From CAIWCD01 sp043782365 (lineage in GTDB: Bacteria; Myxococcota; Myxococcia; Myxococcales; 40CM-4-68-19): a stretch of 7,118 nucleotides of DNA. The notes below the pieces were generated by a model. That model did not search any database, had not been told where the DNA came from, and saw nothing but the letters and a program-made list of their open reading frames with translations. A program made the position numbers and the translations under genes. Where the stretch lies: assembly GCA_043782365.1 (NCBI GenBank), contig JAYWAO010000049.1, positions 1 through 7,118 on the forward strand. The letters are read 5' to 3'. Shown here one piece after another: positions 1 through 6,648 of this stretch (the stretch's first letter is position 1; every line of letters starts with the position of its first letter).

Positions 1-3000
1 TGCCCGCGGCCGCAGAGACGCGCACCGAGCCGCCGCCCCCGCCTTGGCCGCCGCCGAGGATGTAAGTGTCGCCGCCAGCGCCGCCCGAGGCGCCACCGCC
101 CAACGAGCCGAACCCGCCCGAGGACGAGCCGCCGGAGGAGAACCCGCTGCCGGCCATCCCGCTGCTGGCGCGGCTGGGAGACGCCAGCACGCCGGAGCCG
201 CCCGGGAAGCCCGAGCGGAACGAGGGGACCGAACCGGGGCCCGCCGAGGCCGGGAGCAGGCGGCCGTCGACCGCGTCGCTCATCCGCATCGCCGACTGCA
301 GCGCGCCCGCCATCGTGCGCCCGCCGCCCGCCGCCGTGCCGCCACCGCTGCTCAGGACGGAGGCCGCGTCTGGGAGATCGATGTTCGGGATGTTGGGGAT
401 CTTGCCGACGCCGGAGCCGCCGAACCCGCCCGAGCCGGAGCCCGAGAAGCCGGAGGTGCCGCCGCCGAGGCCCGTCGAGCCGCTCGCGGCGCCGCCGTCG
501 AACCCGCCAGAGTCGACGGGGCCGTACGAGCTGCCCGAGCGCGACCGCCCCGCCGAAGCCTGGCTCTGCAGCTCCGCGATCTGGTCGTCCGCGCGGCGAG
601 GCGCAGGTCCCGAGGGGCGGCGCTTCGACATCACCGCCGCGAGCGCGGCCGCGGAGAGCGGCGCGCCGATCTTCATCCGGCGCTGCGAGAGCACTGCGTC
701 GGCGGCGTCGCTGGACATCCGCGCCAGCTGGTGGTTCCCGCCGTTCGAGCGGGCCGACACGCCGCCCCTGGGCGACACGTCGATCATCATGTGGGTCGGA
801 CCCGAGAGCCGCGAGACGCCGGGCGAACCCTCTGAGGCGCCGCCGGTCATGTCGATCGTCGACGGCGCCACCAGGCGGTAGTGGCCGAGCGGGGGCTGGA
901 AGCCCTTGGGCATCCGCGGCGAGGCGAGGATGTCCTGCGTCTCCGACATCTGCCCGCGGCCCATCTGGGCCCAGAGCGGCATCGGGATGACGATCTCTTC
1001 CTGGCCCGGGTTCACCTGGCGGCGGGGAGGAGCGGCCGCAGCCGCCGCGCCCGCGTCGCCCGTGACGAGCTCGGGCAGGTCGAACGGGCTCGAGAGCACC
1101 AGCTGGCGCACCGAGGCCGGGAGCGGAGTGCCGTTGCCCGGCGCCCAGTCGCCAGACTCGGCGAGGGCGCGGCGCAGCAGCACCGGGAGCCGCGAGAAGC
1201 TGCTCTGCGAGGCGAGCGACTGCGCCACGTCTGGCATCTCGAATGTGGTCAGCGCGTCCTGCGCGTTGGAGCGGGCCTGCTGGTGCTGCCCGCCGAGGTC
1301 GATCACCAGCTCGCCGCCGGGGCCGCTGCCGTAAGATCCGCTGCCAGAGCCGCCGCCGCGCACGATGAACTGGCCGTCGGGTCCCATCACCGGGCCGCCG
1401 CCAGAGCCGCCTCGCAGCGCCAGCGCGCCCGCGAGGCCACCGAGCGCCGCGCCGCCGAGCGCACCGCCGGCGAGCCACACACCGCTGCCTTGACGAACCC
1501 CCCCGCCAGCCGAGACCATGTCGTCCCCGATGAGGCCCTGCGCGCCGGGGTCGCCGTACGAGCCGCTGGCGTTGGCGCCGCCGCGCGACATCGGCACGGC
1601 CGGAGCCGAGAGGAGCGACTGGAGCGCCTCGGAGAGGTCGCTGCCGACCACCAGCTCGCCGCTCGAGGGGAACGGCATCGAGAGCACCATCCGCGCGACC
1701 TGGCCGCCGTCGCCGACGTCGGTGGTGCCCGCGAGGCGCACGCTCTGGCGATACGGAGAGCCGCCGTCGAGCTTGGCCGACATCGCGTCGCCGCGCTCGA
1801 GCGCGTCGGGAGCCGAGAGGATGCGGACCTGGGGCAGCTTGTAGCCGCCAGCCGCCGCCGTCCGCTCGAGAGCGGTGGCGAGCGTGTTGAGCGCCGACTG
1901 GGGCACCGCGCCCGAGCGGTAGCCGATCGAGGGCCGCGACGGCGCGCTGCCCGGGCCGCTGTCGCCGCTGCCGTCCTGCACGACGCGGCCGGCCTCGGCG
2001 AGGTGCACGGCCTTGGCGGCCTGCACTACCAGCGTGCCGTCCGGAGCGCGGAAGGCGATCACCCGCCCGCCCTTGATGTTGTGCCGCGCCTCTTCGAGCG
2101 ACTGCCCCGGAGGCAGGCCGAACGCCTCGGCCGCCGAGATCGACATCGGCGAGGCGTCGCGGTCCATCCGCGCCATCAGCGCCGGCATCGCGAGGTCGGA
2201 TTCGGTGATCTGCCCGCCGGTGGCGAGCGCCCAGTCGGCCCACGGGTCGCCGGTGACCTGCCCGAGCTGCAGCGGCGTGCCCGGCAGCGACACCGCGCCC
2301 GGCTGGACGTTGTAGCCCTGCGCGACCAGCTGGCGGGTGGTGCCTTCGCCGATGCGGCTCATGCTGCCGCTCTGCGCGAGATCGAGCGCCGCGTCGGCCT
2401 GCTCGCGCGCGGTGGGCGCGAAGAAGACCTCAGGCTGGATCCAGAAGGCGTTCCCGACGAGGCCCTGGGCGCTCATCGGGGTGGAGAAGCCGCCGAGCAG
2501 CTTGGCGCCGCGGGCGACCGCCTCGGCCAGCGCGTCCTCCGAGAGCTCGCGGACGTTGGCCTGCAGCAGCCGCACTGAGGTGATCGCCTGCGCCTGCGCC
2601 TCGGTGCTGCGGCCCAGCGAGCCTGGGAAGCCGTCGCCGAGCGCGGAGGAGCCGAAGGCGAGGCCCTGGCTGCTGGCGTAGGAGGCGAACGCCGCCATCG
2701 CCGAGGACGAGCCGCTGCCTTCGGAGCTGGAGGTGGAGCCGCTGCCAGAAGCGCTTTTGCCGCCGTTGGTGAAGATCGAGACCACGCGGTCCGACTGCAC
2801 GATGAACGTCTGGCCGGGCAGCACTGCCTGCGGTGCGGAGGTAGCGCCGAGCGAGACGATCGCGGCGCGACCGACCCACTCGTTCACCATCTCCTGCCAG
2901 CGGCTGGCCGCGCCGATGACCGGGCGCGCGAGCGTGCCGTCGGGCATCAGGAGGAGGATGGTCTGGTCTGCGCCTGCGGGCGGCGCGGCGAGCGCACCGG

Positions 3001-3835
3001 CAGCGCCGCCGGCAGCGAGCTCCATCGAGCCGACGCGGCGGTTGCTGGGCAGCGCGGCGTCCCACTGGTTGACCCGGCGGTCGCGCTTGAGCAGCTCGAC
3101 CTCGCGGGACTCGGTGAGCGAGCGGCGGCGCACGTTGAACGGCTGCAGGCGGGCCGACGGGCGGTCGGCCAACGGCGTATCTGCCGTCCGGAGCACCGGC
3201 TGCGAGGTCTTGATGGCCGCCGCGAGCTTCATCACGTCGACCGCGACGATGTCGCCGTTTCGCTTGACGAGAAACGCCCGCGGCTGTCCTTGGTCCGAGC
3301 GGTCCACCGAGGCGTCACGGCCGCCGATGGGCGAGCCTTGGTCGTCGGCGATGACGGCGTCGAGGATCGACGCGCGCACCACGCTCGAGTCGGGCAGCGC
3401 GAACTCGCCGGCCGAGGAGACGATGATGAAGTCGTCCTTGTCCTCGATGACCACGTACTCGAGCTTGTTGAGGTCGAACTCGTAGGCGTTGAGGCGCGAG
3501 CGCGCGGCGCGGGCCACCGCCTCGGCCATGCTCTGCGGGCGGCCCCCTTCGGCGCTCCTGGGGCCGTCGAAGAACCGGCTGATGAACGCCTCGCAGGGGA
3601 CCTCGCCCTCCCACGACGCGAAGATCTGGGCCGCGAACTCCTCGCGATCGATGAGTGCGGTGTTGCCGGGATCGCCGTAGGCGGTGGCCGCCGCCCAGAG
3701 GATCTCCTCGAGCGTGCGCACGCCAGCAGCAGCCCGGGCAGCCGCGGCGGGGTTCGGCGCGCCACTTTGGGCAGACGCCGACGCCTCGGGCTGGCCGAGG
3801 TCAGGAAGCTCGAGATCATTCTGGGAATCGGCCAT
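1..3835 (-). CDS. Giant modular protein of unknown family (at least 1278 residues, C-terminus beyond window)
   Basis: I translated this frame codon by codon from ATG 3835 to the window edge: 1278 codons with no stop, third positions almost all G/C, and a good ribosome binding site. I do not recognise the family. Layout: an acidic/Ala-rich leader (1-40); a mixed globular region (41-360); a Ser/Gly linker (361-379); a second region (380-620); linkers near 621-636 and 746-785; a glycine-zipper hydrophobic segment (786-808); another Gly/Ser stretch (808-842); a region of about 843-925; an Ala run (928-935); a mixed region (938-1095); and a Gly/Ser/Phe low-complexity region from 1096 onward. Hydrophobic-PDG-hydrophobic turns recur. 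No HExxH metalloprotease motif, Walker motif, LysM or PAAR pattern, or N-terminal signal peptide was seen. The position after the tube suggests a CIS component or cargo. A tape measure is possible but long coiled coils are absent. A membrane-acting effector or adaptor, or a surface protein, is also possible. The coding call is firm; the function is unknown. Confidence 0.93.
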   Translation of the reverse strand, partial: MADSQNDLELPDLGQPEASASAQSGAPNPAAAARAAAGVRTLEEILWAAATAYGDPGNTALIDREEFAAQIFASWEGEVPCEAFISRFFDGPRSAEGGRPQSMAEAVARAARSRLNAYEFDLNKLEYVVIEDKDDFIIVSSAGEFALPDSSVVRASILDAVIADDQGSPIGGRDASVDRSDQGQPRAFLVKRNGDIVAVDVMKLAAAIKTSQPVLRTADTPLADRPSARLQPFNVRRRSLTESREVELLKRDRRVNQWDAALPSNRRVGSMELAAGGAAGALAAPPAGADQTILLLMPDGTLARPVIGAASRWQEMVNEWVGRAAIVSLGATSAPQAVLPGQTFIVQSDRVVSIFTNGGKSASGSGSTSSSEGSGSSSAMAAFASYASSQGLAFGSSALGDGFPGSLGRSTEAQAQAITSVRLLQANVRELSEDALAEAVARGAKLLGGFSTPMSAQGLVGNAFWIQPEVFFAPTAREQADAALDLAQSGSMSRIGEGTTRQLVAQGYNVQPGAVSLPGTPLQLGQVTGDPWADWALATGGQITESDLAMPALMARMDRDASPMSISAAEAFGLPPGQSLEEARHNIKGGRVIAFRAPDGTLVVQAAKAVHLAEAGRVVQDGSGDSGPGSAPSRPSIGYRSGAVPQSALNTLATALERTAAAGGYKLPQVRILSAPDALERGDAMSAKLDGGSPYRQSVRLAGTTDVGDGGQVARMVLSMPFPSSGELVVGSDLSEALQSLLSAPAVPMSRGGANASGSYGDPGAQGLIGDDMVSAGGGVRQGSGVWLAGGALGGAALGGLAGALALRGGSGGGPVMGPDGQFIVRGGGSGSGSYGSGPGGELVIDLGGQHQQARSNAQDALTTFEMPDVAQSLASQSSFSRLPVLLRRALAESGDWAPGNGTPLPASVRQLVLSSPFDLPELVTGDAGAAAAAAPPRRQVNPGQEEIVIPMPLWAQMGRGQMSETQDILASPRMPKGFQPPLGHYRLVAPSTIDMTGGASEGSPGVSRLSGPTHMMIDVSPRGGVSARSNGGNHQLARMSSDAADAVLSQRRMKIGAPLSAAALAAVMSKRRPSGPAPRRADDQIAELQSQASAGRSRSGSSYGPVDSGGFDGGAASGSTGLGGGTSGFSGSGSGGFGGSGVGKIPNIPNIDLPDAASVLSSGGGTAAGGGRTMAGALQSAMRMSDAVDGRLLPASAGPGSVPSFRSGFPGGSGVLASPSRASSGMAGSGFSSGGSSSGGFGSLGGGASGGAGGDTYILGGGQGGGGGSVRVSAAAG

Positions 3836-3838
3836 CGA

Positions 3839-3848
3839 TCCTTCTCCC
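3839..3848 (-). promoter_or_regulatory. Ribosome binding site that fixes the start of the giant gene
   Basis: On the minus strand GGGAGAAGGA precedes ATG. The GGGAG half is 8 nt from the start codon and the AAGGA half is 3 nt. No other in-frame start with such a site is seen upstream within the 67-bp gap after the tube stop codon, so this ATG (3835) is taken as the start of the giant reading frame. Confidence 0.75.
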
Positions 3849-3902
3849 GACCCTTCTCAGACTGCCCGTGCTGCGTGCGACGAGGAGGCGAACACGAACG
3901 GA

Positions 3903-4355
3903 CTACTTGCCCTTGGTAACCCGGTGGACCGCCAGCTCGAGCGTCTCGACGGCCGCCTGGCCCGACGCAGTGTCGAACTCGGACATCTCCCAGCGCACCG
4001 GCCAGGCCTTCTCGAAGTTCCAGCGGCCGACCTCGGTCTTGTGGTCGGCGGCGTAGGCGATGATCGAGCCGTTGCGGCGCGCGATCTTGTTGGCGTTGCC
4101 GTTGTGGAGCTCGTCGCGCCACTTGAAGAACGCAGGATCGGCCGTGTAGCCCTGGGTCAGCACCACGTTGCCGTGCTTGGTCTGGCCGACGAGCTTGTGG
4201 ACGGTCTCGTTCTCGCCGCCCTCCTGGTACTCGAAGATCTCGGTCTCGGTCTTCAGCCCGCTGCACTTGCGGAACGAGGCCCGCTCGACCCCGTCGATCT
4301 CGATGTGAAACGAAGCGATGGAGTGGGGGTCGTTCCGCGTCCCGGTCTTGGCCAT
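3903..4355 (-). CDS. Phage tail tube protein (gp19-like), second copy
   Basis: This is a complete 150-residue tube subunit starting at ATG, with GGAGG five bases upstream and a TAG stop. Family marks are the opening strand SFHIEIDGVE (15-24), the SGLKTETEIFEYQEGGENE loop-strand (32-50), NVVLTQGY (63-70), the FFKWRDEL helix (77-84) and the WNFEKAWPVRWEMSEFD strand-turn (112-128), a very common ending in eCIS inner tube proteins. It aligns with the tube protein at 6649-7118 across the whole fold (IDG..., ETE.../ETDVVEY, FKWR/YKWR, NFEKAWP/NFGSCWP), so the two are paralogues. It lies directly after the sheath gene, as major tubes usually do, and so is the better candidate for the main inner tube. 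The giant gene begins 67 bp downstream. Confidence 0.93.
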   Translation of the reverse strand: MAKTGTRNDPHSIASFHIEIDGVERASFRKCSGLKTETEIFEYQEGGENETVHKLVGQTKHGNVVLTQGYTADPAFFKWRDELHNGNANKIARRNGSIIAYAADHKTEVGRWNFEKAWPVRWEMSEFDTASGQAAVETLELAVHRVTKGK

Positions 4356-4654
4356 TCGTTCCTCCGGCGGGCCTGTGCGTCTCCAGCAGCGTCAACCGCC
4401 GGAGATACAAAGCGAAATCTCTAAGAGAGACGAGTCTACCATGAAATCGGGACTCTGGCTAGAGGCTCGGTGTCGAAAGTCGGCGTCTCCAGCCCGGGCC
4501 AGCGCCTTCGAACATGGCGATCCACCCGTGAGAACGGAGAGATGGCCAACAGCCGAAGGAAAACGCAAAGTTCGCGGGAGTTCCCAGCGCGATCGCGATC
4601 GGCGCGAGGGAGATCCAGCCCGGAGCCCCGGTCTGGGGTCCTCGCGCCACTTGT
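4356..4654. other. 299-bp spacer between sheath and second tube genes
   Basis: This is the longest non-coding gap in the window. It holds the GC hairpin at 4622-4641, a 12-bp perfect palindrome CGATCGCGATCG (4590-4601), a less GC-rich block (about 4398-4446) just upstream of the tube gene with a small TCTCT/AGAGA inverted repeat (4419-4431), and a strong GGAGG ribosome binding site (4361-4365) five bases before the tube ATG. A TTGACG hexamer (minus strand, 4390-4395) resembles a sigma-70 -35 box, but no matching -10 box lies at the right distance. A 76-codon minus-strand frame (4459-4689, GTG start inside the sheath gene) crosses the spacer; I see no family resemblance and do not call it. An internal promoter is possible but not shown. 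Confidence 0.4.
4622..4641 (-). other. Short GC hairpin just after the sheath gene
   Basis: In the plus-strand sequence GGA-G-CCCC-GGTCT-GGGG-TCC, seven pairs form around a 5-nt loop with one bulged G at 4625. It starts 13 nt downstream of the sheath stop codon. No U-tract follows in the minus-strand RNA, so any terminator role is doubtful; it could slow RNA decay or partly attenuate transcription before the second tube gene. It shares the GGA(n)GCCCC / GGGG...TCC pairing pattern with the stem-loop at 6579-6621. Confidence 0.3.
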
Positions 4655-5899
4655 CTACCCCGCCACCGCCGCCGCAGCGGCTTCGCCACCGGCTGCGGGA
4701 GGCGCGGCCTCGTCCTTCTTGTCTTCGGCGTCCGTGCGCTCCTTGGTGTACTGGTGCAAGCGCACGACGATGTACTCGGCCGGCCGCACGGGCGCGATGC
4801 CGATCTCGCAGATGAGCATGCCCGCGTCGCGGGTCTCGGGAGGGTTCGTCTCCTCGTCGCACTTGACGTAGAAGGCCTCCTCCTGCGACTTGCCGAGCAG
4901 GGCGCCCTGCTGCCAGAAGTCGCGCAGGAAGACGTCGAGCGTGCGCACGACCTTCTTCCAGAGCGTGGGCTCGTTGGGCTCGAACACCACCCACTGCGTG
5001 TAGAGCTCGATGCTCTTGCGGATGTTGATGAAGAGCCGGCGGACGTTGATCTGCTTCCAGGAGGCGTCGCTAGAAAGGGTGCGTGCGCCCCAGGTGCGCA
5101 CGCCGCGCCCCGGGAACGGCGAGATGCTGTTGATGTTGTGTTCGAAGAGGAAGTCGCGCTCGCGCTTGCGGAGGCGGCGGTCGGTGTCGACGAGGCCCTC
5201 GATCTTGAGGTTCGCCGGCGCGCGGTGCACGCCCTCGGTCTTGTCGGCCATCGCGTAGAGGCCGGCGATGTGCCCCGACGGCGGGATCGGCGGGCCCACC
5301 TCCTCGCCGATGCGGGTGCGGATCCACGGGTAGTAGACGGCGCCGAAGGCGGAGTCGAAGTTGCGCCGCCAGGCGATCGCTTCTTCCACTTTCAGGTTCT
5401 GCGGCGTGTCGAGGATGGCGAACCGGTCCTGCATCCGCTCGCAGTGCTCGACCAGCGCCCGCTGCACGGCCAGCACGTGCTTGAGCTCGGGGAAGCCGAC
5501 CGACTTCTTGTACTGCCCGGCGACGTCGGGAGCGACCACCAGGTCGACGTCCTCGATGCGCTCGGCCACCAAGAGGCCGCGCAAGCCGCCGCCGCCCTGC
5601 GTACCGATGTAGTCGTCGGGAGTCGGGTCCATGCCCCCCTGTGGCTTCACGTTGATGATGTACGCCTTCTTGCCGCCGTTGTCGAAGAAGCCGCGGACGG
5701 CCTGCGAGAAGTGGCTCTCGTCGTCTCCGAATTGGCGTGCGTACTGCTCGAAGGTGCCCACGCGAACGGGCTCGTTCCGTGGGCCCTTCTGGGCTATGCC
5801 GAGGAAGGCGGGGATGGCGGATTCAATCCGCTCGACTGAGATGAACCGGTCGCCCGCCGACTCGATGTGTACGCCGGGCGGCTTATAGACGCTGGACAT
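4655..5899 (-). CDS. Contractile phage tail sheath protein
   Basis: This is the 414-residue sheath subunit that forms the outer contractile cylinder around the tube. It starts at ATG with GGGGAG nine bases upstream (5909-5914) and ends in TAG. Sheath hallmarks run the full length: YKPPGV (5-10), AFLGIAQKGP (31-40), FDNGGKKAYI (72-81), PPSGHIAGLYAMADKTEGVH (206-225) and APAN (227-230), then RGVRTWGARTLSSDASWKQI (265-284), VRRLFINIRKSIE (286-298), VFEPNEPTLW (305-314) and the closing strand PAEYIVVRLHQ (373-383). The size is in the normal range for eCIS sheaths, so the gene looks intact and functional. It is followed by a non-homologous-looking tail of about 30 residues, charged then Ala/Gly-rich (from TKERTDAEDKKDE onward), beyond the usual family end. 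Clusters of this kind often carry more than one sheath; only one is in view. Confidence 0.95.
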   Translation of the reverse strand: MSSVYKPPGVHIESAGDRFISVERIESAIPAFLGIAQKGPRNEPVRVGTFEQYARQFGDDESHFSQAVRGFFDNGGKKAYIINVKPQGGMDPTPDDYIGTQGGGGLRGLLVAERIEDVDLVVAPDVAGQYKKSVGFPELKHVLAVQRALVEHCERMQDRFAILDTPQNLKVEEAIAWRRNFDSAFGAVYYPWIRTRIGEEVGPPIPPSGHIAGLYAMADKTEGVHRAPANLKIEGLVDTDRRLRKRERDFLFEHNINSISPFPGRGVRTWGARTLSSDASWKQINVRRLFINIRKSIELYTQWVVFEPNEPTLWKKVVRTLDVFLRDFWQQGALLGKSQEEAFYVKCDEETNPPETRDAGMLICEIGIAPVRPAEYIVVRLHQYTKERTDAEDKKDEAAPPAAGGEAAAAAVAG

Positions 5900-5929
5900 G
5901 TTGTCGAACTCCCCGCGATGCGGGCCACA

Positions 5930-6175
5930 CTACATGCTGCTGCCGCCGCTGCTCGCCGACTTCGAGGCATCGTTGATGCGACGATTGATCTCGCTGATCT
6001 CCCGGATCCACATGTGGCGCTCGTCGTGCTCCATCTCCAGGATCTCGTCGATGCCCCAGTGAAAATGGTAGGCGATATACGCTACCTCGCCGGAGATCTT
6101 GTCCAGCGGGTAGCTAATTATTCCCCCAGGGAAGTAGCCCCGGTGCCGATGTCGACCTGGAACTCCTGGCCGCAT
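5930..6175 (-). CDS. DUF6760-like small CIS protein
   Basis: This is a small protein of up to 81 residues from the ATG at 6175. The conserved part begins at GGIISYPLDKISGEVAYIAY and continues through FHWGIDEILEMEH and a charged helix containing ERHMWIREISEINRR, then ends in a Ser/Gly tail (SKSASSGGSSM). This YPLD...EVA.IAYHFHW...EI...EH pattern is what I know as DUF6760, a family found in eCIS and related tail clusters next to gp26-like genes; its role is undefined. The start is uncertain. ATG at 6175 and GTG at 6184 both lie inside the upstream gene in another frame, neither has a good ribosome binding site, and there is no ATG, GTG or TTG nearer the conserved region. The stop is TAG, 30 bp before the sheath gene. 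Confidence 0.75.
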   Translation of the reverse strand: MRPGVPGRHRHRGYFPGGIISYPLDKISGEVAYIAYHFHWGIDEILEMEHDERHMWIREISEINRRINDASKSASSGGSSM

Positions 6176-6501
6176 GAGGGACACTTGGCGCCGACGTTGG
6201 CGGTGCCGCTCTCGTTGATCTGCCGGTAGAACTCCTGCAGGTACGAGAGGTCGGCGGAGAAGAAGGACTCGACGACGCCGGTGTTGATCGTGCCTTCCTT
6301 CATCTCGCCCAGCTTCGTGATGACGCGGGAGAGCAGGATGATGACCAGGAACGCGCGGTTGTTCTTGACGCGAAAATCCTGGAGCGGGACGATCTCATCC
6401 TTCGCCGTCGCGAGGCGCATCACGCCTTTGCGGTGAAGGTTGCCCTCGTCGTCGACGAAGCCTTTGGGAAGCGTGAACTCGAACTCGGTCTTGAACGCCA
6501 T
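6118..6501 (-). CDS. T4 gp26-like baseplate / phage tail assembly protein
   Basis: The protein has 127 residues and starts at ATG (MAFKTEFEFTLPKGF). The Shine-Dalgarno is weak: a GAGG lies about 12 nt upstream. The stop is TAA, the only TAA among the genes here. The N-terminal FEFTLPKGFVDDEGN with a following hydrophobic core (FLVIILLSRVITKLG, 51-65) and C-terminal CPSCG (Cys107, Cys110) match the small tail-assembly/baseplate proteins that sit between tube and DUF6760 genes in contractile injection clusters, a family usually named after T4 gp26. Only one CxxC pair is present, so a full four-cysteine zinc site would need dimerisation or a partner. It is presumed to act in the cytoplasm during baseplate hub assembly. 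Its 3' end overlaps the start region of the next gene, which suggests translational coupling. The family call is fairly good; the mechanistic role is inferred. Confidence 0.72.
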   Translation of the reverse strand: MAFKTEFEFTLPKGFVDDEGNLHRKGVMRLATAKDEIVPLQDFRVKNNRAFLVIILLSRVITKLGEMKEGTINTGVVESFFSADLSYLQEFYRQINESGTANVGAKCPSCGQEFQVDIGTGATSLGE

Positions 6502-6578
6502 CGCTGAGCTTGCCTCGGGGAACCGTTGCAGCGTGGGAGGGATGCGGCCGATCTGCGCCGCGCGAAGACTCTACAGCA

Positions 6579-6621
6579 GGAAGCCCCGAGAGTCATCCGC
6601 AAGGACGCTTCTCGGGGCTCC
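6579..6621 (-). terminator. Long GC-rich stem-loop after the first tube gene (possible attenuator)
   Basis: A perfect 10-bp inverted repeat, AGCCCCGAGA (6582-6591) and TCTCGGGGCT (6610-6619), extends outward by two G-C pairs past a one-base bulge at 6581. In the minus-strand RNA the 18-nt loop can itself form CGUCC/GGAUG (one G-U pair) with a UUGC tetraloop, after a 2x2 internal loop. It begins 28 nt after the tube stop codon and lies in the 147-bp gap before the next gene. There is no U-tract on its 3' side, so it is not a classic intrinsic terminator. Partial termination, RNA processing or 3'-end protection of the tube message would all fit. The structure is seen; the function is inferred. 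Confidence 0.5.
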
Positions 6622-6648
6622 TCTGTCAAACAGGATAGTCAGCCGAAA

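Noticed and set aside
1..500. Dense CCG/GCC repeats that look like a tandem DNA repeat
   Set aside because: They are explained by Gly, Ser and Ala codons of the low-complexity end of the giant protein; no fixed-period DNA repeat or CRISPR pattern is seen.
881..2578. A 565-codon plus-strand frame opposite the giant gene, plus other long plus-strand frames at 44-835, 66-881, 3290-3919 and 4754-5839
   Set aside because: Their translations are Arg/Ala/Glu/His-rich with no recognisable domain, as expected for the antisense of GC-rich coding DNA. The minus-strand genes explain all of this sequence.
2430..3065. Minus-strand 211-codon frame rich in Arg and Ala
   Set aside because: It lies wholly inside the giant gene in another frame, with no family resemblance, and is a shadow frame.
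3629..3673. EF-hand-like loop in the giant protein (DPGNTALIDREEF, residues 55-67)
   Set aside because: Asp at position 1, Ile at 8 and Glu at 12 fit, but positions 3 and 5 are Gly and Thr and the central Gly is Ala, so calcium binding is not supported.
4390..4395. TTGACG as a -35 promoter box before the second tube gene
   Set aside because: No -10-like hexamer lies 16-18 bp downstream; the region there is GC-rich.
3232..4410. Minus-strand 392-codon frame covering the second tube and the start of the giant gene
   Set aside because: It runs out of frame through a recognised tube gene and gives Arg/Ser/Pro-rich low-complexity sequence; it is a shadow of two real genes.
4590..4601. The CGATCGCGATCG palindrome as an attachment site or operator
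   Set aside because: Only one copy was noticed, with no integrase or regulator gene nearby; GATCGC words arise easily in GC-rich DNA. It is kept only as part of the spacer description.
4459..4689. A 76-codon minus-strand frame with hydrophobic patches spanning the sheath-tube spacer
   Set aside because: It starts at a GTG inside the sheath gene, has no clear ribosome binding site or family match, and its composition does not look selected.
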